The notes under the pieces were generated by a model. That model ran no database searches. It was not told the origin of the DNA and was given only the letters and a program-made list of their open reading frames with translations. Below are positions 35,307 through 44,125 of a stretch of DNA of 64,000 nt, in pieces; position 1 is the first letter of the stretch, and every line of letters begins with the position of its first letter. The translations under genes and the position numbers were made by a program. This DNA is from DATBHW01 sp046704085 (lineage in GTDB: Bacteria > Chloroflexota > Ktedonobacteria > Ktedonobacterales > DATBGS01): positions 4,028-68,027 of the forward strand of contig JBJKSJ010000038.1 of assembly GCA_046704085.1 (NCBI GenBank), in the 5' to 3' direction.

Positions 35307-35456
35307 CAATCTTCATGCCCCCTGGCTTGCCGGGCCAGGCTGCCCAGAACAGCGGGCGGCCAGTTCACATGCCCCGCAAGCATCTGCATTACGGTACTGT
35401 TGTTTGCAACCAAAGCATAGCGCGGCAGGCATGAAGATATTGTCAGGAGGGCAAAG

Positions 35457-35487
35457 GAAAAGTCTGTCAGGGAAACCCTGACAGACT
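35457..35487 (-). terminator. Intrinsic terminator after the NarL-type regulator
   Basis: Read on the minus strand, AGTCTGTCAGGG / CCCTGACAGACT form a 12-bp stem with a 3-nt loop (35487-35461), followed by TTTTCC (35460 downward). It has the classic form of a rho-independent terminator and lies 108 bp after the regulator stop. Confidence 0.85.
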
Positions 35488-35595
35488 CATAACCCTCTGC
35501 CTGGAGTTGCTCGATAAAGCTATTGGCCTGATCCTCGTTGACAGGTCTTGAGCGCGAGGCAAGCGGTGTTCCTGGTAGTGGTCAATCGTTTCCAC

Positions 35596-36261
35596 TCATT
35601 CGGCCTCGCGCGCCTGCAACAGCCCTTTGCGCAAGGCGTATTGGACCAGTTCGGAGCGATGGTGCAGCCCCAATTTCTGCATGATGCGCACGCGATAGGT
35701 CTCCACCGTCTTGGGGCTGAGGAAGAGTTGGTCGCCAATCTCGCTGCTGCTGTAGCCCTCCGCTGTCAGCGTCAGCACCTCGCGCTCGCGCTCGCTCAGC
35801 CCGTCGTAGGCGTCGCGCTCCTGCGCGGGGCGTCCGCCTTCGAGGTAGCGCGAGAGCAGCAGAGTGGCTGCTGCCGGATAGAGAAACACGTTGCCAGCAG
35901 CCACTGTGCGGATGGCCTCGAAGAGATCAGAATCGACGCCCTGCTTCAACACATAGCCATAGCCGCCATTTTCCAGCACCTGAAAAAGATACTCGTTTTC
36001 GGCGTGCATCGTCAGCACCAGCACGCGGCCTTGTAGGTTTGCCGCGTGCAACCGGCGCAGCGCCTCCAGCCCATCCATGCCGGGCATAGTAATATCCATT
36101 ACGACCACATCTGGCGTCAGATCGCGCACGCGCTCCAGCGCCTCGGCTCCATCGCCCGCCTCGCCCACCACCTCCATATCCACCTGGGTATTGAGCAGTG
36201 TACGCAAGCCCGCGCGAAAGATGGGATGATCGTCAACGAGCAGAATGTGCAGCTTGCTCAT
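35596..36261 (-). CDS. NarL/FixJ-family response regulator
   Basis: A 221-residue regulator. The receiver has the acidic pair in VDDH, phospho-acceptor Asp56 (VVVMDITMPGMDG), and conserved Thr/Lys later. The LuxR-type DNA-binding domain is YDGLSEREREVLTLTAEGYSSSEIGDQLFLSPKTVETYRVRIMQKLGL. Its start overlaps the end of the kinase gene by 29 bases, so the two are coupled and surely a pair. The neighbouring cydAB operon raises the possibility of respiratory control, as with oxygen-sensing NreBC, but no operator is visible. A clean terminator follows. Confidence 0.93.
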   Translation of the reverse strand: MSKLHILLVDDHPIFRAGLRTLLNTQVDMEVVGEAGDGAEALERVRDLTPDVVVMDITMPGMDGLEALRRLHAANLQGRVLVLTMHAENEYLFQVLENGGYGYVLKQGVDSDLFEAIRTVAAGNVFLYPAAATLLLSRYLEGGRPAQERDAYDGLSEREREVLTLTAEGYSSSEIGDQLFLSPKTVETYRVRIMQKLGLHHRSELVQYALRKGLLQAREAE

Positions 36262-37423
36262 CGGCCTCCTCCCCCCGCTTACTGACCTCCTCCAATGGAA
36301 GCGTCACCTGCACCGTCGTGCCATGTCCTGGCCGCGACTCAATGGAGAAGCGCCCGCCAATCAGGTGAGCGCGCTCCTCCATACCAAACAGACCCAGCCC
36401 TCGGCCATCCGTATCCTGTCGCCAGACGCGCTCCAGCACACGTAGATCAAAGCCGCGCCCATCATCGGCGATCCGAATCATCAACTGCCCATCCTGGCGC
36501 GCCAGCCGCACCTGCGCATGCTGCGCCTCGCCGTGCTTGAGGATATTCGTCAACGCCTCCTGCACAATCCGATAGACCGCAATCGCGCGCTCCGGCGGTA
36601 GGGTGATCGCCCCTTCCGGCAGCTCCAGCGAGATGGCGAGGGCCGTCGTCTCCTTCAACTGGCGCACCAGCGAGCGCAGCGAGGCCACCAGGCCCAAATG
36701 ATCGAGTACAGGCGGGCGCAGATCGAGCGCCAACTGGCGCACGCGATCAATGGCTGCTGAAACGAGCGCGCGCAGCGCCGCAATCTCGGCCTGGCGCGCC
36801 TCAGAAGCTGCCGCATTCTCCAGCAGCTTCAGCCGCACCAGCAGAAGGGTCAGCGTCTGTCCCGTATCGTCATGCAGTTCGCGGGCAATCCGGCGGCGCT
36901 CCTCCTCTTGCGCGCGGATGACGCGGCCACCCAGCGCCTGCATCTGCGTGCGATAGTCTTCCACATCATCCAGCACACTGTTTAGTGTCTGGGCCAGTTC
37001 GCGCATATCGCCATCCGCAAGCGCGGACGGATGTGCCCGCACAGAGAGATCGCCGCGCCCTACCAGGCTGGCCGTTGCGCGCAAACTTTTCAGCGGTTCA
37101 AAAGCGGCCTTCAGCAGCAAGCCATTCAGTAGCATACTCAAAAGCAGGCCCACGCCAGTAAAGAGCAGACAGAGCGGCAGGTATAGCCGCGCATCAGGAT
37201 ACGCCCGTGCTACCCGCAAGGTGATGACCGTTCCGGCCAGCGCCCCCAAGACGACAATTGCTGAATTAGCAATCAGCACTTTATAGTACAAAGGCATCGC
37301 CAGCAGGCGCCTGCCAAACCCCCCAGGCTGTTCGGGCAACGCTGGCGCTGGCGGTTCGTCCCTATCAAGGTCAGCATCCAGCGCCGCCAGAAGCGATTGA
37401 TCGGGAAGAAAATCAGTTTTCAT
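36233..37423 (-). CDS. NarX-type sensor histidine kinase
   Basis: A 396-residue kinase. Two membrane helices (about 46-72 and 80-104) flank only a short external loop, so sensing is probably intramembrane or cytosolic. A HAMP domain (about 105-160), the HisKA_3 dimerisation helix with His184 in RRRIARELHDDTGQTL, and an HATPase with DDGRGFD and GLGLFGMEERA follow. The start at ATG 37423 has GAGAG upstream; the frame beyond it to 37567 is unsupported. It phosphorylates the overlapping NarL-type regulator. No cysteine cluster or haem motif for oxygen or nitrate sensing is seen. Confidence 0.9.
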   Translation of the reverse strand: MKTDFLPDQSLLAALDADLDRDEPPAPALPEQPGGFGRRLLAMPLYYKVLIANSAIVVLGALAGTVITLRVARAYPDARLYLPLCLLFTGVGLLLSMLLNGLLLKAAFEPLKSLRATASLVGRGDLSVRAHPSALADGDMRELAQTLNSVLDDVEDYRTQMQALGGRVIRAQEEERRRIARELHDDTGQTLTLLLVRLKLLENAAASEARQAEIAALRALVSAAIDRVRQLALDLRPPVLDHLGLVASLRSLVRQLKETTALAISLELPEGAITLPPERAIAVYRIVQEALTNILKHGEAQHAQVRLARQDGQLMIRIADDGRGFDLRVLERVWRQDTDGRGLGLFGMEERAHLIGGRFSIESRPGHGTTVQVTLPLEEVSKRGEEADEQAAHSAR

Positions 37424-37481
37424 GGATACTCTCGTTCCAGCGATTATTAGCCGTCTGTGTTGTACTGTTGTTTCATAAAAT

Positions 37482-37487
37482 ATTATA
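37482..37487 (-). promoter_or_regulatory. Probable -10 box for the NarX-type kinase operon
   Basis: TATAAT on the minus strand (37487-37482) lies about 60 bp upstream of the kinase start. A recognisable -35 box is missing at the expected distance, so it may be activator-dependent. Confidence 0.45.
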
Positions 37488-37774
37488 GCGCGGCGCCAGC
37501 GGAGAACTGCTACCACTTTCTCAGCTTCTTTTAAGCCTGACCCCAAAGAATCCTTTCCTGCTGGCACTCAGCAGGCAATGGTAGGGATTCATTGGGGTTT
37601 GCGCCTTGAGACATTAACCCCATTGAGATGTTGAAAGCCTGTATTTGCCCAGAGAGTAAGCTCAACCTCACTGTCTCTATGCTCCCTCCCACACTATCGT
37701 GTATACTGGCTCTACCGACGGTCCCAAACAGGAGTCTAATTTAGATTGCCAGGATTCTTGCGGAGAGAAGAGCT

Positions 37775-40150
37775 ATGGGCATAAAGCGAGATCGGCACCC
37801 TCCCTCCAGACAAACCCATCACAACCCGCCTGCCCCGTCCACGGAAACCACCAGCCGGACATCGCAGATACAGACGATGGGCGCGGGCACATCCGACGCA
37901 CAGCACGCTCTTGATGATCCTGCGCGGCTGGCTGCCCTTCAGCAAACCATGCTCCTGGATAGCCCGCCAGAGGAAGCATTTGATCGGCTCACCCGCCTGG
38001 CTGCCAAAATCCTGCGCGCCCCAACGGCCCTGGTCTCCCTCGTGGACCAGGATCGCCAGTTTTTCAAAAGCTACGCGGGCCTGGCAGAACCCTGGACCTC
38101 TCAGCAAGGAACACTACTCACTCATTTGTTCTGTCGGTATGTCGCGATAACCGGCCAACCACTGCTGGTAGAAGATGCGCGCAAGCATCCGTTGGTCCAG
38201 GGGAACCTCGCCATCGACGACCTGGGCGCGCTGGCTTACGCTGGCGTTCCTTTGATCACCCAGGAAGGCTACGCGCTGGGCGCTTTCTGCGTCATTGATA
38301 ACCACCCGCGCGCCTGGACCCAGGAGGAGATCGAGATACTCAAAGACCTGAGCGCCTCGGTGATGACCGAAATCGAATTGCGTGCCACGACCCGGCAGGC
38401 CGCCGCCCGCGCCAGCCAGCTTGAGGCCACCTTCGAGGCCATCGCCGATGCCGTGCTAGTCTATGATAAAGATGGTACTATCCTTCAGGCGAATGCCGCC
38501 GCCCGCGAACTGCTGGCTTCTGATCAGTCGGACGTTTACACGCTGCCGCTCTCTGAGCGTATGCGCCTCTTTCCCAGTTGGGATGAGCAGAAGCAGCCTT
38601 TCTCCGATGAAAGCTGGCCGGCCCGGCGCATCTTGAACGGTGAGACCCTCAAAGGCGCAACCTCTGTCGAGAGTGAAACCCGGACATCCGATGGTCGCCA
38701 GGTGATGTTCAACGCCAGCGGCGCGCCCGTGCGCGATTCGGAGGGCCAGATTATTGGGGGCATCCTCCTGCTGCGCGATGTGACAGAACGGCGGCAGATC
38801 GAACAACGCACCGAAGCGACCCTCAACGCCTTGCTGGCGATGGCCCAGGCGCTCGTCTTCGATAGCCCTGAGACAGAGCTTGCTGCTAATCAAACGCTCT
38901 CCGACACCACACGCATCGCGCGCCGCCTGGCAGAACTGACTGCCAGTGTCCTTGGCTGCCAGCGGGTCAGTCTGAGCGCCATCGACCCAAAGACGCAGAT
39001 CGCACGCCCGGTAGCCATTGTGGGTCTTTCCCCGGAGCAAGAGCAGCAATGGTGGGCCGAGCAGCCCGCCGAGTCGCGGCTGGAGGACAGCCCGATGCCT
39101 GAACTTGTCGCTCGCCTTCTCAGCGGCGATGTGCTGACGTTCGATATGCGGCAGCCGCCTTTCAATGCGTATCCAAATCCCTATGGAGTGACCACGATGC
39201 TCATTGCGCCGATGCACGTGGGCAATCAAATTGTCGGCGTGGTCACGCTTGATTATGGCGGGGCAGAACACGCCTTTTCTCCTCAGGAGATCGCGCTGGC
39301 GGGCAGCGTCGCAAAGCTTGAGGCCCTGGTTGTCGAGCGCGCGCGGCTGCTGCATGAGCGCGAAGAGTCGCGCGCGCGCGAACTGGCCCTGCGGCAAGCC
39401 AACGAGCGGATGGACGCCTTCCTGGGCATTGCCAGCCACGAACTCAAAACGCCCATCACCAGCATCAAAGCTGGCATTCAACTGGCGCAGCGCCGCCTGG
39501 AGATGGCGCCCCCGCCAGAGTCCCGCTCTCTCGCTGATCTCAACACGCTGCTGGACGCGCTCCAGACGCTCCTCAATCGCTCAGACCGCCAGACACGGCT
39601 GCTCAATCGCCTGGTAGATGACCTGTTGGATGTCTCGCGCATCCAGTCAGGCAAGCTCGAATTCCACCTGGAGCAAGGCGATCTGGTCGCCATCGTGCGC
39701 GATGCCGTGCAAGAGCAATCTCAACTCGCGCCAAAGCGGACCATTCGCTTTCAGCCTCCCGCTCATCCGAATCTCAGCGTCTTCGTGGACGCCGACCGCA
39801 TCGGGCAGGTGGTCACCAACTACCTCACCAACGCCCTCAAATACTCGAAGGAAGCCTATCCGGTCGAGGTGGGCCTGGAGGTCGAGGGCCAGCACGCTCG
39901 CCTCTGGGTGCGCGATCAGGGGCCAGGGCTGCCCTCGGAAGAACAGGCGCGCATCTGGGAACGCTTCCACCGGGCGGAAGGCATTGAGATTCAGAGCGGC
40001 TCTGGCGTTGGGCTGGGCCTGGGCCTTTATATCAGCCGAACGATCATCGAGCGTCATCACGGGCAGGTCGGCGTGCAAAGCACCCCCGGACAGGGTTCCA
40101 CCTTCTGGTTTATTCTGCCGCTGGCGCAGGCCAGAGCAGCGCGCGACTGA
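37775..40150 (+). CDS. Soluble GAF-PAS-GAF sensor histidine kinase (orphan)
   Basis: A 791-residue kinase without membrane helices. GAF1 lies at about 55-200 (LFCRYVAITGQPLLVEDARKHP), PAS at about 220-340, and GAF2 at about 355-535. HisKA has His555 in SHELKTP, and the HATPase has NYLTNALKYS, DQGPGLP and GVGLGLGLYIS. No receiver domain or adjacent partner exists; the divergent two-component pair upstream has its own kinase. The GAF2-to-end half is a close paralogue of the membrane kinase at 25924-28605. Start ATG 37775 follows GGAGAGAAG. GAF/PAS stacks of this sort sense redox, light or small ligands; which one cannot be told. Confidence 0.9.
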   Translation: MGIKRDRHPPSRQTHHNPPAPSTETTSRTSQIQTMGAGTSDAQHALDDPARLAALQQTMLLDSPPEEAFDRLTRLAAKILRAPTALVSLVDQDRQFFKSYAGLAEPWTSQQGTLLTHLFCRYVAITGQPLLVEDARKHPLVQGNLAIDDLGALAYAGVPLITQEGYALGAFCVIDNHPRAWTQEEIEILKDLSASVMTEIELRATTRQAAARASQLEATFEAIADAVLVYDKDGTILQANAAARELLASDQSDVYTLPLSERMRLFPSWDEQKQPFSDESWPARRILNGETLKGATSVESETRTSDGRQVMFNASGAPVRDSEGQIIGGILLLRDVTERRQIEQRTEATLNALLAMAQALVFDSPETELAANQTLSDTTRIARRLAELTASVLGCQRVSLSAIDPKTQIARPVAIVGLSPEQEQQWWAEQPAESRLEDSPMPELVARLLSGDVLTFDMRQPPFNAYPNPYGVTTMLIAPMHVGNQIVGVVTLDYGGAEHAFSPQEIALAGSVAKLEALVVERARLLHEREESRARELALRQANERMDAFLGIASHELKTPITSIKAGIQLAQRRLEMAPPPESRSLADLNTLLDALQTLLNRSDRQTRLLNRLVDDLLDVSRIQSGKLEFHLEQGDLVAIVRDAVQEQSQLAPKRTIRFQPPAHPNLSVFVDADRIGQVVTNYLTNALKYSKEAYPVEVGLEVEGQHARLWVRDQGPGLPSEEQARIWERFHRAEGIEIQSGSGVGLGLGLYISRTIIERHHGQVGVQSTPGQGSTFWFILPLAQARAARD

Positions 40151-40151
40151 T

Positions 40152-42011
40152 TCAGGACCACACCTCGCGCAGATTGTCGATGATGAGGAACAGTCCGATC
40201 AGCACCAGCACGACGAGTATCACCAGGCGCGCAAACGTGATGAACAAGACCAGCATGGTGAACAGCGCCAGCGCCACGACCAACGCGCTCACCAGCGTGC
40301 GAATGGAGCGACGAAAGAGCGCCTCCATGAAGGCATAGATGCCCAGCAGCACCAGCAGTCCTGGCCCCAGGTCTTGCGAAAACTGGGCGAGGACGACAAA
40401 GGCCAGCAGCAGCACCCCGATGCTGATCGCGCTCCAGGTCTGCGCCAGCCGACTCAGCCGCAGATCAACAGGGCTGGTGGGCAGGTGCGGATGATGTAGG
40501 TGCGCGCACGGATCGCCGGGATCGCCAGCAGCAAGCTGGGCGGCATAATCGGCGCAGCTTGCCAGCGCCAACTCGTTGGTCGCCCGCTGGGCCTTGAGTT
40601 GGTCGAAGGCAGCGCTGCCCTCCCGAATCTCGCGCTCCAGGTTCGTTGCCTGCGCCCGCAAGGCTGGGCGGTTATGCACTGCTGCTGATTCCATCTCCAG
40701 CCCGCGCTGGCGATCTGCCAGGTCGGCAATCTGCTGGACCAGTTCCTGCTGCTCCGCGCGCAGGCGGTCCTGCTGCTTCTCCAGCGCCGCGAGCGTCATG
40801 GCGGGCGGCGGCACTTTGTCTAACCCGCTCCATCCCACCGGGTCATACCATGCCTTCCTCACCTGCCCATCGCGTTGAAATTTGGGGCCGGTGGGGGCAT
40901 CCTCGCCCGCAAAGGGGTCGCCGATATAGCGGCCCCACAGTCCACGATAGCCATCGACCCAGGGCGGCGCTGGCCGCTCAGGGGTCTCCTGGAGCGGACA
41001 CACCTCCCAGGGGTTTTTCTGGCCTGGCCCAATCCGCAGCCCATCGCCGCGCGCGTAATCGACATAGGGGATACGAAAGAGACCCGGCGCCGAACCGGCC
41101 ACAGGCGCATTACCCTGGCCCAGACGCGCCCACACGCCGCGCAACCCCTTCCAGAGCCGAATCAGCCCGGCTGTATAGGGCAGCACTGCCGTCGTCAGAT
41201 ATTCGCCGGGGAAGAAGTAGGAAGCGTGCGAGCCTGCACCTACATAGACCAGCGGGTGTTCGCCCACCCGTGCCAGGTCCGGGTCGTCCCAGCGACGACG
41301 CAGTTCGTCGCCCTCATAGTTGTGCGAGGCATAGGCTACCCAGGCGGGCTGCGCCCTTCCCTGCTTATCCTCTGCCGCGTAGACCGTAATCATCTCCCAG
41401 TCGGCTTCGTGATCATTGACTCCCTGGAACGAGGAACGCCAGTCGTTGAAAGCGTAAAAGAACCAGTATTGCAGCGTGATATAGCCCTGCTCGCGCACCA
41501 CCCGGCCATGATAGCAGTAGCGTGGCCTCTGCTCCTGGAGCGCCTGATAGTGCAGCGCCGAGCTTGCCGCCAGACCCCCTGGCGCTTTGCCGCGTAGGAT
41601 CAGCGAAAGCGAAAAGAGCAGATCCCCCAGCCGTGCAACCAGGCCAACCCGCGCCAGCCGCCCCGGGCCTGGGTGAAAGTCCTTGAGCGTTGAGCTATGG
41701 TGAAACTCGCGCACCTTCGCCCCCGACAGCGGATCGGCCACGCTCAGGTAATACACCGACCCCGGCGCGGGCAGACGTCGCTCGACCAGCAGGTCCACAT
41801 CCAACTGGCCGCGTGGAACCAACACCTGGGGGTTTTCATTAGGACGCTTGATACAAAGGGCTGCCTCGGCAAGATAGCGGTCCACATCCATTGGATAGAA
41901 CTGCTCCCCCCGGTTAAAGCAGAGAACCGGCTCGAAGCGGCGCAGCAGTGCCAGATCATCCGGGGAGAGCAGCGTCGTTGGCGCCGCATCTGAGGGAAGG
42001 CGGAGGGCCAT
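40152..42011 (-). CDS. Vps62-type domain protein with C-terminal membrane anchor
   Basis: A 619-residue protein. Residues about 20-380 resemble the Vps62/DUF946 domain: FEPVLCFNRGEQFYPMDVDRYL at the start, YWFFYAFNDWRSSFQGVNDHEADWEMITVYA (His/Glu/Asp cluster), and VYVGAGSHASYFFPGEYL (Gly-Ser-His). A coiled coil at about 405-475 (LEKQQDRLRAEQQELVQQ) leads to two or three membrane helices at 520-610. In fungi Vps62 affects vacuolar sorting, but its biochemistry is unknown, and bacterial copies are mostly uncharacterised. The conserved acidic/His cluster suggests a hydrolase-like or metal site. The membrane gene upstream ends 12 bp before its start, indicating one operon. Confidence 0.75.
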   Translation of the reverse strand: MALRLPSDAAPTTLLSPDDLALLRRFEPVLCFNRGEQFYPMDVDRYLAEAALCIKRPNENPQVLVPRGQLDVDLLVERRLPAPGSVYYLSVADPLSGAKVREFHHSSTLKDFHPGPGRLARVGLVARLGDLLFSLSLILRGKAPGGLAASSALHYQALQEQRPRYCYHGRVVREQGYITLQYWFFYAFNDWRSSFQGVNDHEADWEMITVYAAEDKQGRAQPAWVAYASHNYEGDELRRRWDDPDLARVGEHPLVYVGAGSHASYFFPGEYLTTAVLPYTAGLIRLWKGLRGVWARLGQGNAPVAGSAPGLFRIPYVDYARGDGLRIGPGQKNPWEVCPLQETPERPAPPWVDGYRGLWGRYIGDPFAGEDAPTGPKFQRDGQVRKAWYDPVGWSGLDKVPPPAMTLAALEKQQDRLRAEQQELVQQIADLADRQRGLEMESAAVHNRPALRAQATNLEREIREGSAAFDQLKAQRATNELALASCADYAAQLAAGDPGDPCAHLHHPHLPTSPVDLRLSRLAQTWSAISIGVLLLAFVVLAQFSQDLGPGLLVLLGIYAFMEALFRRSIRTLVSALVVALALFTMLVLFITFARLVILVVLVLIGLFLIIDNLREVWS

Positions 42012-42023
42012 TGCTGCTGCTCC

Positions 42024-42515
42024 TTACGCTTCCAGCGCGCCAGGCGGCTCAACCGCGCTGGTGCTGCCGACGGGTTCGATGTCCATGCTCGCTGAGACAG
42101 CGGGAGACGTCGCCTCAATGGAGAACGCCTCCCGAATAGGGCGCTGATTGAGATAAAACACCAGAAGTGCCGTAATCAACAGCGTCACATAGGCTGGGCG
42201 CCCCTGAAAATAATTGCTGAGCTGAATCACCAGTTGGCACCCCAGCAGGAGCATACTCATCAGCCAGGCCCAGGGCCGCAGGCGCAGCATGCCCAGACCA
42301 CTCACCAGAGCAAACACGCCCAGGGCTAACTGCGCGGCCACCAGAAACAGATCGACCACTGACAATTGCCGCACCACCACTGCCAACGCAGGCGCCAGAT
42401 TGCCGCTGTAGTGCAGCAGGCTCAAGACCAGCACGAAGAGACTCAGCGCCGTCACCAGGAAGCCATACAGGAAGATCAACACCGCCAGAATCGTCACGAC
42501 AAGTGGTCGTTTCAT
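42024..42515 (-). CDS. Small four-helix membrane protein
   Basis: A 163-residue protein with four membrane segments (about 6-28, 48-70, 76-98 and 104-124) and a polar C-terminal tail of about 40 residues. It begins MKRPLVVTILAVLIFLYGF. The pattern of short helices with a conserved RLRPWAWLM loop is shared with many uncharacterised bacterial membrane proteins, so no function is assigned. It is transcribed with the Vps62-type protein, 12 bp downstream, and might be its membrane partner; that is inference only. Confidence 0.8.
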   Translation of the reverse strand: MKRPLVVTILAVLIFLYGFLVTALSLFVLVLSLLHYSGNLAPALAVVVRQLSVVDLFLVAAQLALGVFALVSGLGMLRLRPWAWLMSMLLLGCQLVIQLSNYFQGRPAYVTLLITALLVFYLNQRPIREAFSIEATSPAVSASMDIEPVGSTSAVEPPGALEA

Positions 42516-42657
42516 AGTCGTGCCTTTCAGCAGAGCGCAATGTAGCCTGAGTTCTTAATATAGGGCCACATTGCATCAAAGACTATGCCAGCAGCCCTCT
42601 CAAGCAGATGAAGCGGCGCCCTGCGGCAGATCGGACTATGATGACATCTACTCTTTG

Positions 42658-44079
42658 TTATCTAAATATCGGCTGTTCGGTGTTGCTCCACGAAGGCGCA
42701 ATTGGCGCCAGCCCCAGTTCACGCACAATTTGCTGGGCAGCCAATCCAACAGCTTCTGTAAACGTTGGATAAGCCAGTTGGACCTCCGCCAATTGCTCAA
42801 CCCGCATACCACCTGCCATACAGGCGGCTACCATCTGGATCACTTCCACCGAGTATTCACCCAGGACATGCGCTCCCAGGATATGCCGATAGCGCCGCTC
42901 GACGATCAGCTTGCAAAAGCCCTCCGGGTGGGCATCAACCACGGGCCGTAGTAAGTCGCTGTAGTGGACAACGGCCACCGCGCAATCGTAGAGGGCACGC
43001 GCCTCCGCCTCAGTCAGCCCGACACGGGCATATTCCGGGTCGGTGAAGCTGCCACTGGGGACAATCTCATGGGTGAACCGGCGGTGGGGTTCCAGCACAG
43101 CATTTTCAGCGGCAAGGCGCCCCTCATAGGTTGCGCTCTGCGCAAGCATGCTCCGCCCGTTGATGTCTCCAGAGGCATAGATGTGCGGCGTCGTGCTTTG
43201 CAGGTAATCATTGACTACGATATAACTCCGCTCTGTCGCTATTCCGGCAGCAGCGACATCCAGCACATCGACATTCCCCGGCCAGCCAACCGCAAAGAAA
43301 ACAGCATCAACAATCACACTGAACAAGCGCCCTACTTGCTCATAAAACAGCTCAATTCCCCTTTGCGTCTGCTCCAGGCGCTCCGTTTTGGCCCCGGTAA
43401 TCACCGTGATGCCTTGCTCCTCAAAGGCGGCCTTCAGAGCGGCGGAGATGTCCTCATCGGCTCCTGGGGTCAGCCGGGGGGCCATTTCAACCAGAGTCAC
43501 CTGGCAACCGAAATCTTCCAGGATCGATGCAAGCTGGCACCCGGTATCTGCACCGCCAATGACGGCTATGCGTGCAGGCAGGGTCTGCAACGTCCAGATA
43601 TCACTATAGGTCAGCCCCAGATCAGCGCCAGAGATCGGCAGTTTCTGGCCGCGACCTCCTGCTGCAATAATGATTCGCTCGCCGCGCCATGTGCGACCAT
43701 CAGGGGTCATGAGCGTATGCTGATCGAGAAACCTGGCCGGACCGGCTCCCTCGATGAGATCAATGCCGATCCGGCGCAACGACTCGGCCAGATGTTTTTT
43801 CTCATGCGCGTAATTGGCGACCCGGTTGGCGTTTGCCAGCACGGCGGGCAGATCGATTTCTGGCTGTGCCCCATTCAGACCAAAGATCGGCCAGGTTTTG
43901 GCATCGCGTGCCAGCCGAGCGGCGCGAGCGATGGTGCGTATCGGCGCAGGCCCTTCGTTGATGCTGGTCCCACCTACCCGTTTACTTTCGAGTAAAGTCA
44001 CCCTGGCGCCCAGTTCACGCGCGCGCAGCGCTGCCGACACACCGGCTGGCCCGCCGCCGATCACCAGGAGATCACTCAT
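42658..44079 (-). CDS. Disulfide-reductase-fold flavoprotein lacking the redox disulfide (transhydrogenase-like)
   Basis: A 473-residue FAD/NAD(P)-binding protein of the dihydrolipoamide dehydrogenase/mercuric reductase family. GGGPAGVSAALRA (FAD) and GGADTGCQLASILEDFG (NAD(P)) are clear. The CxxxxC that should follow GGT is replaced by Ser39 and Pro44 (GGTSINEGPAP). The C-terminal catalytic His-Pro-Thr becomes Tyr437-Pro-Thr with Glu442 kept. Soluble transhydrogenase SthA also has YPT at this point. It therefore cannot use a redox disulfide, and a hydride transfer between nucleotides or to a quinone is more likely. The glucose dehydrogenase upstream ends 46 bp away and is probably co-transcribed. 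Confidence 0.88.
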   Translation of the reverse strand: MSDLLVIGGGPAGVSAALRARELGARVTLLESKRVGGTSINEGPAPIRTIARAARLARDAKTWPIFGLNGAQPEIDLPAVLANANRVANYAHEKKHLAESLRRIGIDLIEGAGPARFLDQHTLMTPDGRTWRGERIIIAAGGRGQKLPISGADLGLTYSDIWTLQTLPARIAVIGGADTGCQLASILEDFGCQVTLVEMAPRLTPGADEDISAALKAAFEEQGITVITGAKTERLEQTQRGIELFYEQVGRLFSVIVDAVFFAVGWPGNVDVLDVAAAGIATERSYIVVNDYLQSTTPHIYASGDINGRSMLAQSATYEGRLAAENAVLEPHRRFTHEIVPSGSFTDPEYARVGLTEAEARALYDCAVAVVHYSDLLRPVVDAHPEGFCKLIVERRYRHILGAHVLGEYSVEVIQMVAACMAGGMRVEQLAEVQLAYPTFTEAVGLAAQQIVRELGLAPIAPSWSNTEQPIFR

Positions 44080-44125
44080 ACAGACCCTCCTCTTGCCTTC
44101 GCAATGCTATCGCTGATAAGTCGCT

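Noticed and set aside
42964..43995. 343-codon plus-strand frame opposite the flavoprotein
   Set aside because: The minus strand encodes clear FAD and NAD(P) motifs; the antisense protein has no recognisable features.
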